A stretch of DNA of 51,861 bases from Desulfuromonadales bacterium (GCA_013377095.1 JACAAY010000026.1:1-51861), one strand, 5' to 3'; shown: positions 32,786 to 41,892, numbered from the stretch's first letter. Notes: generated by a model not told the origin, from the sequence alone. A program made the numbers and translations.

Positions 32786-33163
32786 TTACTTCTTATAGAC
32801 CTGGGCCGGATCGAACAGGGGGTTGGAGTGCTCCACCCACTGGCCGTCTTCCCATTTCACATAGAAACAGCTGCGGTTGCCGGTATGACAGGCAGCCGGG
32901 CCATTCTGTTTGACCTTGATCACCACGGTGTCGGCATCGCAATCGGTCAAGACCTCCACAACCTCCTGGGTGTTGCCCGACTCCTCACCCTTCATCCAGT
33001 ACTTGTTGCGGGTGCGGCTGAAGAACCAGGTCTTTCCGGTTTCCAGGGTCAGGTTGAGGGTCTTCTCGTCCATATAGGCCACCATCAATACTTCGCCGCT
33101 CTGATGGTCCTGGATGACGGCCGGAATCAGCCCACCCATCTTGTTGAAATCGATCTGAATCAC
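32786..33163 (-). CDS. hisI: Phosphoribosyl-AMP cyclohydrolase
   Basis: A 125-residue HisI without a fused HisE domain, opening the adenine ring of PR-AMP. Metal-binding residues are visible in [23 protein letters not shown] order: DCDAD, then the zinc cysteines in [31 protein letters not shown] is typical. It is paired with hisG behind the promoter at 33202-33230. The rest of the pathway must lie elsewhere. Confidence 0.95.
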   Translation of the reverse strand: MIQIDFNKMGGLIPAVIQDHQSGEVLMVAYMDEKTLNLTLETGKTWFFSRTRNKYWMKGEESGNTQEVVEVLTDCDADTVVIKVKQNGPAACHTGNRSCFYVKWEDGQWVEHSNPLFDPAQVYKK

Positions 33164-33201
33164 ATTCGTCTCCTTGCTGAATAGGTGTTACGGAAACGGC
33201 A

Positions 33202-33230
33202 AGTATAGGTAGTGCGGGAGAAAAATGCAA
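33202..33230 (-). promoter_or_regulatory. Promoter of hisI-hisG
   Basis: On the minus strand TTGCAT (33230-33225) and TATACT (33207-33202) are 17 bp apart, about 35 bp before hisI. No his leader peptide or attenuator is seen in the short leader. Confidence 0.65.
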
Positions 33231-33258
33231 GAACGTCGGTGCCGGTTGGTAACAATTA

Positions 33259-34407
33259 TCACGGAACGCGCCGTACGTTCAGCAGCCTTCCCAGTACAAT
33301 TGCTGCCAGCGCACATCCGGCGCTGAGCAGTGCTCCCATTTTGGCAGCTCCCTGGATTGCCGGATCCGAAAAGGCCTCGCCTGCGACGAACAGGGCCACG
33401 GTCATGCCGATTCCCGCAATCAAACCTACCAGCAGCAGCTCTTTAGCCCTGACCCTTGCGGGCAAGGGAAAACCCAGGAGCTGGCCTAACCGCCCCATGG
33501 CAAAGATTCCGCCGGTTTTTCCGATGACGAGAGCTGCCAGCACCAGCCAGGTGGCATCTCCGATCGAGGTGAAACGAACACCGGCATTGGCAAGCCCAAA
33601 CATGAACAGGCCGAAATCAGCCACCACCTTCCACTCGTGTTCAAAGCGGGACATGGTGGTATGATCCGCCGGGTTACCCTCGAAGATATGCTTGGTTTCC
33701 CTGCGGGGGTGGGGAAGGAAGGGCACGATGAACGCCAGCGACAGGGCCGGATGCAGGTGAGCCCTGAACAGACCGATCCAGCTGAGGAGACCGCCTGCCA
33801 GCAGGTAGGGCCAGTAGCTCTGTACCCTGAAACGGCGCAGCGCAAAGGCGATCCCCATACCTCCGGCAGTCAGCAGCAGCCAGAGTGGTTGGGCCGGATG
33901 GGCCGGGTCGGGATAGAAGATGGCAATGATGGCCAGGCCTACGGCGTCATCGGCAATGGCCAGCAGCAGCAGAAAGGAGATAGCCGGGTGGCTGGCGCCG
34001 AAGACGATGCGGGCCGCGAGCCAGGCCAGGGCGATGTCGGTGGCTGTGGGAATACCCCAGCCCCTGTCGAGCGACGGGTCGCCGATCAGGGCATTTAGCC
34101 CGAGGTAGACCAGCACCGGTCCAATCACGCCTCCCAACGTAGCCAGCAGCGGGTTGATGGCCCGGTTGAGCGGGTGGAGATCACCACCCGGCAGACAGCT
34201 CTGGGTGATTTCGGCGGCGGCGATACCGAAAAACAGCACCATGAAGATATCGTTGGTCAGGAAGTGGAAACTGAGAGAGCCGATCAGCGGATCATGGTTG
34301 AAGTGATGGTAGCTGGCGGGAAAAAAGTTGGACCAGACCAGCGCCACCACGATCCCGCTGATCAGTGGGATGGAAAACTCTCGTAACATGTTAATTCGTT
34401 GACGCAC
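33259..34407 (-). CDS. nhaA: Na+/H+ antiporter NhaA
   Basis: A 382-residue inner-membrane antiporter with about 11-12 helices. The family signatures PTATDIALAWLAARI and the ion-binding Asp pair in LAIADDAVGLAIIAIFY (equivalent to D163/D164 in E. coli) are present. The GTG at 34407 is chosen because GGAGAG lies 7 nt upstream; the ATG six codons later has no ribosome binding site and the longer frame is not hydrophobic at its start. It would expel Na+ at alkaline pH. Confidence 0.93.
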   Translation of the reverse strand: MRQRINMLREFSIPLISGIVVALVWSNFFPASYHHFNHDPLIGSLSFHFLTNDIFMVLFFGIAAAEITQSCLPGGDLHPLNRAINPLLATLGGVIGPVLVYLGLNALIGDPSLDRGWGIPTATDIALAWLAARIVFGASHPAISFLLLLAIADDAVGLAIIAIFYPDPAHPAQPLWLLLTAGGMGIAFALRRFRVQSYWPYLLAGGLLSWIGLFRAHLHPALSLAFIVPFLPHPRRETKHIFEGNPADHTTMSRFEHEWKVVADFGLFMFGLANAGVRFTSIGDATWLVLAALVIGKTGGIFAMGRLGQLLGFPLPARVRAKELLLVGLIAGIGMTVALFVAGEAFSDPAIQGAAKMGALLSAGCALAAIVLGRLLNVRRVP

Positions 34408-34465
34408 GGCTCTTCTCTCCGGCGATGACCTGTTAAAGCAGGTTATGATAATTGCAGTCCCGCGG

Positions 34466-34825
34466 TTATTGTACGATCCGTCTGCCCAATACCCTTGAGG
34501 CATTCTCCAGTGTCTCCAGGTTGGAAAGGTTCTGATATCCCGATTTTTTCAGGAAACCCACGGCCAGCGCCGTTCTTCTGCCGGTTCGGCAGTAGAGATA
34601 GATGGCTGCCTTTTTATCAACAACTACCTTTGAAATGCCGGTCTCTATCCGGTCATGGGGGATCAGTATGGCGCCTTCCAGATGTCCCGCGTTCCACTCC
34701 GCCTCTGTTCGAACATCTATAATGAACGTGTCCGCTGAACTGACGCTGTTTGCTGCGATCGCGGACGTGATCGGCAAAACAAGCAAAAGCAGCTGAATCA
34801 AAATTTTCTTTGTTGCGTTGAACAT
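34466..34825 (-). CDS. Periplasmic single-domain rhodanese
   Basis: A 119-residue exported protein. The signal peptide is about residues 1-24 (LLLLVLPITSAIA, cleavage before ANSV). The rhodanese fold follows with FIIDVRTEAEWNAGHLEGA and the active-site loop YCRTGRRTA, whose Cys would carry the persulfide. Size and location resemble PspE. It is upstream of nhaA on the same strand and divergent from the sirohaem protein, so a shared sulfur role is possible but not shown. Confidence 0.85.
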   Translation of the reverse strand: MFNATKKILIQLLLLVLPITSAIAANSVSSADTFIIDVRTEAEWNAGHLEGAILIPHDRIETGISKVVVDKKAAIYLYCRTGRRTALAVGFLKKSGYQNLSNLETLENASRVLGRRIVQ

Positions 34826-35042
34826 TGGAGTAACCTCGACTCTTCCTGGTCTGATGGTGATGTGTGATTTCAGTTGCCAGACTCATGGAAACAGTGCAAC
34901 CGTTGCTTTGATTGCCATCGGCAATGTGCTACCATGCCATCGCGTGAGCCTAACGGTAATTCCGGATGCGTACAGTGACAATTTTACGCCCGGTGTAATG
35001 CTGGCTCATGTCTAGGCCAGTGTACCGTTCATGGAGGAAATA

Positions 35043-35702
35043 ATGAAGAAAGATATCGTGGAAAAGGGCGCCATCCTGCAGCGGGATCGCGAGACCTATG
35101 CCATTGCGCCGCATATCCCCGGCGGGCTTACCGATACCGCGACCCTTCGCAAGCTCTGCGATGTTGCGGACAAATACCGGTTGCAGCTGAAATTGACCTC
35201 GGCCCAGCGGATTATGCTGATCGGGGTTAAAGAACAGGATCTGGATACCATCTGGGCCGAACTGGCCCAAAAGCCCGGCGCGGCCATCGGGCTGTGCGTG
35301 CGCAGTATCAAGATCTGTCCCGGAACGACCTACTGCAAGCGGGGCGTGCAGGACTCCATCTCCCTGGGACTGAAACTGGATGCGCGCTATCACGCCATGG
35401 TCCTGCCCAACAAGATGAAAATGGGGGTCTCCGGTTGCATGGTTTCCTGCGCCGAATCGGGACTGAAGGATATCGGTGTGATTGCAACCGCTAAAGGGTG
35501 GCGGATTCTGGTGGGAGGCAACGCCGGGGCGCGGCCGCGCCTGGCGGACACGCTGATTGATGTTACGTCCGATGAGGATCAGGTGCTGGTCATCATTGAT
35601 AAAATAGTAACCTGGTACCGAAACTCGGGCCGCGAGGTGCGCCTGGGGAAGCTTGTGGAGGAGATGGGTATCGACAACTTCCGGGAAGAGATTCTTGCTT
35701 AA
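35043..35702 (+). CDS. Small sirohaem/4Fe-4S sulfite or nitrite reductase-like protein
   Basis: A 219-residue single-module protein of the nitrite/sulfite reductase family. A ferredoxin-like half (TYAIAPHIPGGLTD to LTSAQRIMLIG) is followed by the cluster/sirohaem site CPGTTYC (Cys-x5-Cys) and GCMVSC (Cys-x3-Cys). Length matches the low-molecular-weight, low-spin sulfite reductases known from Desulfovibrio and Desulfuromonas. It lacks the duplicated module of normal enzymes and any extra ferredoxin domain. The ATG at 35043 has GGAGG upstream. Substrate not determinable. Confidence 0.83.
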   Translation: MKKDIVEKGAILQRDRETYAIAPHIPGGLTDTATLRKLCDVADKYRLQLKLTSAQRIMLIGVKEQDLDTIWAELAQKPGAAIGLCVRSIKICPGTTYCKRGVQDSISLGLKLDARYHAMVLPNKMKMGVSGCMVSCAESGLKDIGVIATAKGWRILVGGNAGARPRLADTLIDVTSDEDQVLVIIDKIVTWYRNSGREVRLGKLVEEMGIDNFREEILA

Positions 35703-35746
35703 ACCGATGGTGGTCTGCTTACTCTGCATGTGAGCAGACCACTACC

Positions 35747-36640
35747 TCAGTAGTCATCGGACGATCCGCCGCCGTCAAAACCGCCACCCCCTCCGGAAAA
35801 GCCGCCGTCATCACCCGACGAACCACCGCCCCCGCCTCCGAAGAAGCCGCCCCCCCAGCCGCCACCGTAATACCCGCCTCCGCCTCCCCCAAACATGCCG
35901 GAAAAGAGCAGGCTGAGCAGCAACCCACCCGCGAAACCAGCAAGGGCGAGTATCAGCAGCAGCATCACTCCGGCGCCGGGAAAGGCAAGGTAGGTTGCCA
36001 GGGGCAGGCCCGCCGCGCCGGCCATGCCACCCAGGTAGCGCGAAAAGGAACCCAGAATGACGGCTGCAACAGCCGTCAGCAAAAAGAAGGTAGCAGGCGA
36101 TGTTGATTTTCGGTGAGTTTTTCTGTTCGCATCCTGGGGGGAGGCTTTGAATTCACCCCTGGTGGCGGCCATGATACCATCCACCCCGGCGGCTATACCT
36201 CGGTCAAAATCACCCGCTTTCAGGTGGGGGCGCATCAGCTCCCGAATGATCCTGCTGGCAGTAATGTCCGGTAGAACCCCCTGCAGCCCCATGCCGACCT
36301 CGATGCGCACCTTGCGTTCGTCCCTGGCCAGGATCAGCAGCACACCGTTGTCCTTGCCCTTCTGGCCTATTTTCCAGGCATCTGCCACCCGGATCGAAAA
36401 CTGATCGATGTCGTCACCCTGTAGGGTGGGAATAGTCAACACGACGATCTGGGTTGACTGGTCGCGCTCGAATCCGGCCAGTTTCTGTTCCAGCGCGGTC
36501 ACCGCTCCGGGTGTGAGCAGGCCGGCGCGGTCATTGACACGCCCGCTCAGCTGGGGCACGTCCAATGCATGCAGTGGTAGCGGTAACAGCGTCAGGAACA
36601 GCAGCAGAAACAGGCCTTTCATGTGCTGGAAGTGATTCAT
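35747..36640 (-). CDS. TPM-domain membrane protein (YgcG-like)
   Basis: A 297-residue protein. After a signal peptide (about 7-25) comes a TPM domain (about 30-160: GRVNDRAGLLTPGAVTALEQ, IQVVVLTIPTL-like core, GVLPDITASRII). Two to three membrane helices (184-245) follow, then a long Gly/Ser/Tyr-rich tail (GGGGGGYYGGGWGGG and similar) ending DDY. TPM domains are periplasmic folds with hydrolase-like or binding roles in envelope or photosystem maintenance. lemA ends 10 bp upstream; this lemA-TPM pair is conserved in many bacteria. Confidence 0.88.
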   Translation of the reverse strand: MNHFQHMKGLFLLLFLTLLPLPLHALDVPQLSGRVNDRAGLLTPGAVTALEQKLAGFERDQSTQIVVLTIPTLQGDDIDQFSIRVADAWKIGQKGKDNGVLLILARDERKVRIEVGMGLQGVLPDITASRIIRELMRPHLKAGDFDRGIAAGVDGIMAATRGEFKASPQDANRKTHRKSTSPATFFLLTAVAAVILGSFSRYLGGMAGAAGLPLATYLAFPGAGVMLLLILALAGFAGGLLLSLLFSGMFGGGGGGYYGGGWGGGFFGGGGGGSSGDDGGFSGGGGGFDGGGSSDDY

Positions 36641-36650
36641 GGCGAGTCTT

Positions 36651-37235
36651 TCAGAACTTTATCTTGGGCGCCACCTTGGCGCCTTCCTCGGCCTTGAAGG
36701 CTTCCTTGCGCTGCAGATGCAGCAGCAGTGAGTTGGTCAGGGAGTTGGGGAAGGTGCGGATGCTGGTATTGAAGGTTTGTACCGTGCCATTGTACCGTTC
36801 GCGGGCGACATTGATGCGGTTCTCCGTACCTTCAAGCTGTTTCTGCAGATCCATGAAATTCTGGTTGGCCTTCAGGTCGGGGTATTTTTCAACCACCACC
36901 ATCAAACGGGAGAGGGCTCCGGAGAGCTGGCCCTGGGCCTGTTGGAACTTGTTCAGGCTTTCAGGGTTGTTGAGGATGTCTTTCGAAACCTGCATGGAAC
37001 CGACCTTGGCACGGGCTTCGGTTACAGCTATGAGTGTGTCTGACTCGTGTTTGGCGTAGCCTTTGACCACTTCAACCAGGTTGGGAACCAGATCGGCCCG
37101 GCGCTGGTAGGACGATTCCACATTGCCCCAGGCCGCAATCACCGCCTCCTCATTGGCCTGCATACTGTTGTAGCCGCAGCCGGACATGAGAGCGAGCGTG
37201 AGCAGGAGCGATATTCGTGTGACAAATCTTTTCAT
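36651..37235 (-). CDS. lemA: LemA family lipoprotein
   Basis: A 194-residue helical protein with a lipobox signal (LLTLALMSGC, Cys20). The LemA core follows: YNSMQANEEAVIAAWGNVES, YQRRADLVPNLVEVVKGYAKHE and FMDLQKQLEGTENRINVARERYN. LemA proteins form membrane-anchored four-helix bundles of unknown biochemical function. It is the first gene of the lemA-TPM pair, with GGAGGC before the ATG. Confidence 0.93.
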   Translation of the reverse strand: MKRFVTRISLLLTLALMSGCGYNSMQANEEAVIAAWGNVESSYQRRADLVPNLVEVVKGYAKHESDTLIAVTEARAKVGSMQVSKDILNNPESLNKFQQAQGQLSGALSRLMVVVEKYPDLKANQNFMDLQKQLEGTENRINVARERYNGTVQTFNTSIRTFPNSLTNSLLLHLQRKEAFKAEEGAKVAPKIKF

Positions 37236-37279
37236 GGGTAAGCCTCCATTTTGTGGAATATGTGGTTACGTCGCCGTCA

Positions 37280-37543
37280 TCAGGCGGAACTTCTGTCAAA
37301 ATACAGTTTCATGCCGACCAGCAGGATGTTGCAGAGCAGCGGAATAATATTGGCCAGTATCAGCGGCTGGTCGTGGATAAGGATACCGTAAACCATCCAG
37401 AGCGCAACCCCGATGGCGAGCAGCAGCGGTTGCCAGATGGAGATGTCCCTGGCATGGCGGGTCCGCAGGGTTTTTATGACCTGGGGAATCGCGGCGATAC
37501 TGGTGATGCTGCCCGCCACCAAGCCGATGGTAGTCGGATTCAA
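37280..37543 (-). CDS. SemiSWEET sugar transporter
   Basis: An 87-residue three-helix protein (helices about 5-20, 35-55 and 60-80) with the PQ-loop motif IAAIPQVIKTLRTRHARDIS, Trp in SIWQPLLLAIGVALWMVYG and an Asn in ILANIIPLLCN, as in bacterial SemiSWEETs that dimerise to move mono- or disaccharides. The start is taken as the TTG at 37543, which overlaps the trmJ stop (TTGA) and has AGGA upstream; this gives the usual family length. Confidence 0.87.
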   Translation of the reverse strand: MNPTTIGLVAGSITSIAAIPQVIKTLRTRHARDISIWQPLLLAIGVALWMVYGILIHDQPLILANIIPLLCNILLVGMKLYFDRSSA

Positions 37544-38283
37544 GGTCGTTTCCTGCCGTCGAAATCTGAGCTGGCCCAATCGATCTGGGTCAGCATGCCT
37601 CTCAGGATGGCAACTTCACGGTTATCCAGTTCCGAGCGGAAGAAGAGCCGGCGCAGTGACCGCATGATATGCCCCGGGTTCTGTTCGTTGAGAAAACCGA
37701 TTTTTTGCAGACAGGTGTCCATCTGGGAAAAGAGCGACTCCATCTCAAGCGACGTTGCCAACTGCTCGATTCTGCCTCCGCCGGGAGAGTCCGTTGCCTT
37801 GCCCAGTTCATAGCAGAAAATCAGGACGGCCTGGGACAGATTAAGCGAACCGTATTCGGTTGACGAAGGAATGGTGGCGTGCCAGCGGCAGAGTGAGAGC
37901 TCATCGGTGGTCAGGCCATTGTCTTCACGGCCGAAGACGATGGCGGCATGGCAACCGGGTGCGGCGTGCGACTTGAGGAGCGTGGCTACTTCCGGCGGGG
38001 AGAGGATTTCCTGACGGTACTTACCGTGGCGCCGGGTGGTCCCCACGGTCAGGGTGCAATCTGACAGGGCAGAGGGAAGGTCGTCAAACAGTTCGGCGCG
38101 CTCCAACAGGTCTTTGGCCGAGACGGCGAATTTGAGCGATTCGGGGTGAAAGCGATCGCACCCCTTGACCAGCCTCAAGCGGGACAGGCCCATGTTCTTC
38201 ATGGCGCGGCAGACCATACCGATGTTGCCGGGCGACTGGGGTTCAACCATGACAATGGAGATGTTGTCAACTGCTCTATTCAT
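37540..38283 (-). CDS. trmJ: tRNA (cytidine/uridine-2'-O)-methyltransferase TrmJ
   Basis: A 247-residue SPOUT methyltransferase that 2'-O-methylates position 32 of tRNAs. It begins IVMVEPQSPGNIGMVCRAMKNMG. SAM-knot motifs IVFGREDNGLT and IPSSTEYGSLNLSQAV follow, and a C-terminal helical extension distinguishes TrmJ from shorter TrmH-group proteins. It overlaps the dedA gene (ATGA) upstream and the SemiSWEET gene (TTGA) downstream. Confidence 0.9.
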   Translation of the reverse strand: MNRAVDNISIVMVEPQSPGNIGMVCRAMKNMGLSRLRLVKGCDRFHPESLKFAVSAKDLLERAELFDDLPSALSDCTLTVGTTRRHGKYRQEILSPPEVATLLKSHAAPGCHAAIVFGREDNGLTTDELSLCRWHATIPSSTEYGSLNLSQAVLIFCYELGKATDSPGGGRIEQLATSLEMESLFSQMDTCLQKIGFLNEQNPGHIMRSLRRLFFRSELDNREVAILRGMLTQIDWASSDFDGRKRP

Positions 38284-38915
38284 TGTTGTAAGCTCCGCGC
38301 GGCCCGTAATGCGCGTATTCTGGCAAGACGGTCACGAGCCGGTTTTTTTGTATTCCAGGCATGATACAGGTGGACCAGCCAGGCGGTCATGACGAATCCC
38401 ATCAGAACCAGCATCAGAGTCCGTTCGTACTTGCCCACATCTTCAAGAAAGAGCGAAGCGCTTTTGCCGAACAGGTAGCCAGCCAGCGAGAATGTCACAG
38501 CCCATGAAAGGGCGCTGGCCATGTTTATCCAGAGAAACGTTCGCGGCGGGAGGGAGGTTACGCCAAGTATTATGGGAAGTACGATACGTAGCCCGTACGT
38601 GTAGCGTGAAAAAAAAGCCACCAGTGCGCCGTACTTTTCAATCAGACGCAGGGCTTGACGAAATTTGCGTGCGATGGGGTGAAATCGACGCAACAGGGAT
38701 TTCCCTCTGAAATATCCGAGATAATAAAAGAACTGGTCACCGAGAAATGAGCCGGCACATGCCGTCACAATGATGCCTGCAAGGTCAAGATAGCCTTGAA
38801 AGGCGAGAAAACCCGCCATGATCAGGACCGCTTCTCCTTCGAGAAAGGTGCCGATGAACAGCACCCAGTAACCGTAAAGCTGCAGGTACTCCCTGAGATA
38901 GTGCTGGAGATGCAT
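38280..38915 (-). CDS. DedA family membrane protein
   Basis: A 211-residue integral membrane protein with the DedA/VTT pattern: GTFLEGEAVLIMAGFLAFQG, GSFLGDQFFYYLGYFRGKSL, FFSRYTYGLRIVLPIILG and a C-terminal long helix. The Arg and Glu/Asp residues within these are required in E. coli DedA proteins. The family scrambles or flips polyprenyl-phosphate and phospholipids. It has its own promoter (38959-38987) and leads the dedA-trmJ-SemiSWEET unit. Confidence 0.9.
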   Translation of the reverse strand: MHLQHYLREYLQLYGYWVLFIGTFLEGEAVLIMAGFLAFQGYLDLAGIIVTACAGSFLGDQFFYYLGYFRGKSLLRRFHPIARKFRQALRLIEKYGALVAFFSRYTYGLRIVLPIILGVTSLPPRTFLWINMASALSWAVTFSLAGYLFGKSASLFLEDVGKYERTLMLVLMGFVMTAWLVHLYHAWNTKKPARDRLARIRALRAARSLQQ

Positions 38916-38958
38916 GTGATGTAAACCCCACCGTTTCAGCTCATATCTGAGGAGGGTA

Positions 38959-38987
38959 ACCCTAGTTCATTTTACGGGTCGTGTCAA
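38959..38987 (-). promoter_or_regulatory. Promoter of the dedA-trmJ unit
   Basis: On the minus strand TTGACA (38987-38982) and TAGGGT (38964-38959) are 17 bp apart; the -10 is weak. Confidence 0.45.
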
Positions 38988-39046
38988 AAACAATCAAAAC
39001 CAGTGATACCACCAGGAAAAACACTAATAGAGCCGCCTTATTATGC

Positions 39047-39076
39047 TTGACATATCTTACATGTTACGATTATTTT
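39047..39076 (+). promoter_or_regulatory. Promoter of the TPR-protein gene
   Basis: TTGACA (39047-39052) and TATTTT (39071-39076) are separated by 18 bp, about 70 bp before the GTG start. Confidence 0.5.
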
Positions 39077-39147
39077 TGTAGCTGTTTTAATGGATCAGCA
39101 GTTTTAATGCGTTTGAGGTGCCCTGTAGTGGAAAGGATCGGATAGCA

Positions 39148-40998
39148 GTGAGTTCAAAGAAGGATAAACTCATAGAAGACGCTCAGCGGTTTGCACTCCG
39201 TGGCCAGTTGGATAAGGCCATCAAGTCCTACCAGCAGGTGATTGCGCTTGACCCCTCTGCCATCAATCAGCGCCAGAGACTGGCCGAACTTCTTGTCAAG
39301 GCAGGCCGTATTGAGGATGCCCGGAGTGAATTCGAGGCCATCGGGAAATACTACTCCTCCAATGGATACTACCTTAAAGCGATTGCCGTTTATAAAAAGT
39401 TGCAGGTCATGTCCCCCGGCGGCATTGACATAACACTGACCCTGGCTGAATTAAATGAAAAACATGGTCTTGCGGCAAATGCTCTGGCTGAATACAAACA
39501 GGTTTACGACTACTATGAGAAAAACGCGGAGAGCGAAGAGGCGCTGAAAATACTTGAAAAAATGCACGCAGTTGATCAGCAGAATGTCGGAATCAAGCTG
39601 AAACTGGCCGAAGCCTATTTTCAGGCCGACAGGAAAGATGAATCATACTCGCTTTTTGGCCGCCTGGCTTCGATGCTCCAGGAGCGTGGCGACGGTATGG
39701 GGCTCAGTAAACTCAATAGCCGTATGCAGCAGCTTTTTCCCGATAAAACCGAGTTCATGCTTGATGTATTGGCGGAACAGGTCCGGGGGGACGCTGGCAG
39801 TACCCTCAATGCGGTCAGTGGTATTCAGGCTCTGCTGAGAAATAATCCCCAGGACAAGCGTGTCTGGGATCTTATAATCGAAGCCTATCAACGGCTTAAT
39901 CAACCGCAACGTGTCAAACTCGCCTATCAGCACTACCTCAAGTTTTTTCAGGACGATCTGTCGGCTCAGAAGGGTTTGATTGAATGCGTGATTGCCGAGA
40001 GGGACGTGACGGGCGCTCTTCAGCTGCTTGATCAGTATGAACAGCAATTTATCGCTAACTCCGCAGCCGATGAACTCCTCAGGATATATCAATCACTGGA
40101 TCTTGTTGACCCAATAAATATTCGAGTATTGCAGGGTCTCAAACGATCATTTGAATTGATTGGCGACGAGGAAGCTGTCGTTGCCATGGGGCATAAAATT
40201 GAATCGCTGCAATCGTTTTCGGGAAAATATGCCGTGCAGCCGGATATTCCCGCTGCCGATAGTGATTTCGGGCAGCAGAGCGAATCCCTATCCGGTATCG
40301 AATGCGATCAAAGGGAACTCGGCGCGGCAGAGGAAGCGGAAAATACCCAGTTTGAAGACGTTATCATTCCTGAAAAACCAGCTGCTTTTGATTTTTCGGA
40401 GCCGGAAGAATTCGAGATCGAAATCGAGCTTGATGACGATGAAGCCAGTCCTTTTGCCACAATGCCCCAGGATGGCACTGCGGATGGGGCGGCTGCGGAT
40501 GCCTGGCTCAATTCGGTTGATGATGTTTTTGATTCCACCGCGACATCACCACGAAGTGTAAAGTTTGGTGATGATGTGGATATATCGGATGCCCAGTCCC
40601 ATTATGATCTTGGAGTTGCTTTTAAAGAAATGGGGCTCTTCGATGAGGCAATCAGTGAGCTTCGTCAGGCTGCCGATGATCCGGCGCGGAGGATGGCGTG
40701 CCTGATTCTGCAGGGAACCTGCCTTTGCGAAAAAGGGACCCCGGAAGCGGCTGAACATTTATTGCGATCTCTGTTGAGATCTGGTCTGGGGAGTGAGGAT
40801 AGCTGTTTGGTGAAATATGAATTGGCGCTTATCTGTGAAGCAACTGGCAAGAGCGGAGAAGCGGCCGGGTTGCTGGCCGAGATAGATGCCGAAAACCCTG
40901 GTTTTCGTGATGTTCGAACTCGCCTTAATTCTTCCTCCGGGGAGACGGCGACCCTTGATTTTTCAGATGAAGAGTTGAAGGGCTTTGATCTGAAATAA
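39148..40998 (+). CDS. Large tetratricopeptide-repeat protein
   Basis: A 616-residue protein without signal or membrane segment. TPR-like helices run from residue 3 (AQRFALRGQLDKAIKSYQQV) through about 330. A strongly acidic low-complexity segment (about 385-450, e.g. EEFEIEIELDDDEASPF) follows, and a second TPR block (about 475-585: AQSHYDLGVAFKEMGLFDEAI, RSLLRSGLGSEDSCLVKYEL) precedes an end motif TLDFSDEELKGFDLK. Likely a scaffold; a related architecture is common in Geobacter and myxobacteria. The GTG at 39148 is preferred, since the ten codons upstream look non-coding. Confidence 0.75.
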   Translation: MSSKKDKLIEDAQRFALRGQLDKAIKSYQQVIALDPSAINQRQRLAELLVKAGRIEDARSEFEAIGKYYSSNGYYLKAIAVYKKLQVMSPGGIDITLTLAELNEKHGLAANALAEYKQVYDYYEKNAESEEALKILEKMHAVDQQNVGIKLKLAEAYFQADRKDESYSLFGRLASMLQERGDGMGLSKLNSRMQQLFPDKTEFMLDVLAEQVRGDAGSTLNAVSGIQALLRNNPQDKRVWDLIIEAYQRLNQPQRVKLAYQHYLKFFQDDLSAQKGLIECVIAERDVTGALQLLDQYEQQFIANSAADELLRIYQSLDLVDPINIRVLQGLKRSFELIGDEEAVVAMGHKIESLQSFSGKYAVQPDIPAADSDFGQQSESLSGIECDQRELGAAEEAENTQFEDVIIPEKPAAFDFSEPEEFEIEIELDDDEASPFATMPQDGTADGAAADAWLNSVDDVFDSTATSPRSVKFGDDVDISDAQSHYDLGVAFKEMGLFDEAISELRQAADDPARRMACLILQGTCLCEKGTPEAAEHLLRSLLRSGLGSEDSCLVKYELALICEATGKSGEAAGLLAEIDAENPGFRDVRTRLNSSSGETATLDFSDEELKGFDLK

Positions 40999-41091
40999 CC
41001 CACGTGCCCCAAACACGCCGCACGCCCAACAAAATCCTCTAACTGTTGCAAACCTTCTGGCGTGGGAAGCGTTGCTCACGCTCCGCATTCC

Positions 41092-41805
41092 TCACCGGTC
41101 ACCCTGTCCACCGCCGAACTCCCCCGGATGCTCAAATGCTGTCTCCACCTGATTTCGGGCACGTACCAATTCCCATATTTTCTGTGTGTCGATTATTTCA
41201 AGCAGATCTATTTCCATGACAGCCTCTTCTCCCTGGTTTGCAAAGAGATCAACCCTGGCGCCGGGGAGAGATGCGATCCGCTGGGACTCACTGGCGCTGG
41301 TTTCCATGTCGAAAGAGCCGTCATGGAAGAACCCGAGCGGGTTGCCATCATTGTAGAAGATCAGCGACGACCTGTCATCGGTGTAGGCGCGCAGGCAGCC
41401 GCTGATCCGGTCTTCCTTGATTTTTTCCAATAGCGACCGCATGTTGAGCGCCTTCAGTTCCTCCCCCCGATACAGGGCTTCGCCGCGGAGAAGTGCACGG
41501 ACACGGGCGCAGAGTTCCTTGGAAAGTTTGTAGGCGCTCATGGTGTTGTTGTCCGATGACTGCATCCGTCCGGCAAGTGTAATCAGTGCGTCAAGACTTG
41601 CCAGACATACGCCACTCTGCTCTTCAAGGCGAACCAGCAGTAGTTGGCCTGTTTCAAATACCATCAGGGTTGTGAACGAAGTAAACACGAAAATGGCATA
41701 GCCGGTAAAATCCGTTGAGCCCAGTTTGTCGAGAATATCCGGCAGCCTCCGTTTTGAAACGTCGATATTTTCAAAAAGGGGCGTTCCTTTGGGAAGAAAA
41801 AACAT
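41092..41805 (-). CDS. Hypothetical protein, possible signalling partner
   Basis: A 237-residue soluble protein: an N-terminal alpha/beta region (FENIDVSKRRLPDILDKLGS, then FTGYAIFVFTSFTTLMVFET), a helical middle, and a second beta region SGCLRAYTDDRSSLIFYNDG. The two 'function-as-effector' style beta hairpins resemble duplicated DUF4388-like units, but I cannot assign a family. The ATG at 41805 has GGAGG 5 nt upstream. It converges with the TPR gene and lies downstream of the cytochrome gene. Confidence 0.6.
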   Translation of the reverse strand: MFFLPKGTPLFENIDVSKRRLPDILDKLGSTDFTGYAIFVFTSFTTLMVFETGQLLLVRLEEQSGVCLASLDALITLAGRMQSSDNNTMSAYKLSKELCARVRALLRGEALYRGEELKALNMRSLLEKIKEDRISGCLRAYTDDRSSLIFYNDGNPLGFFHDGSFDMETSASESQRIASLPGARVDLFANQGEEAVMEIDLLEIIDTQKIWELVRARNQVETAFEHPGEFGGGQGDR

Positions 41806-41892
41806 CGCTGCCTCCATGGTCAAATGGCTTCGTTACAATCAACGGCATTAGCATGCAACGCCCAGCTTAGCTATACTAAAAGCTGAACCACG

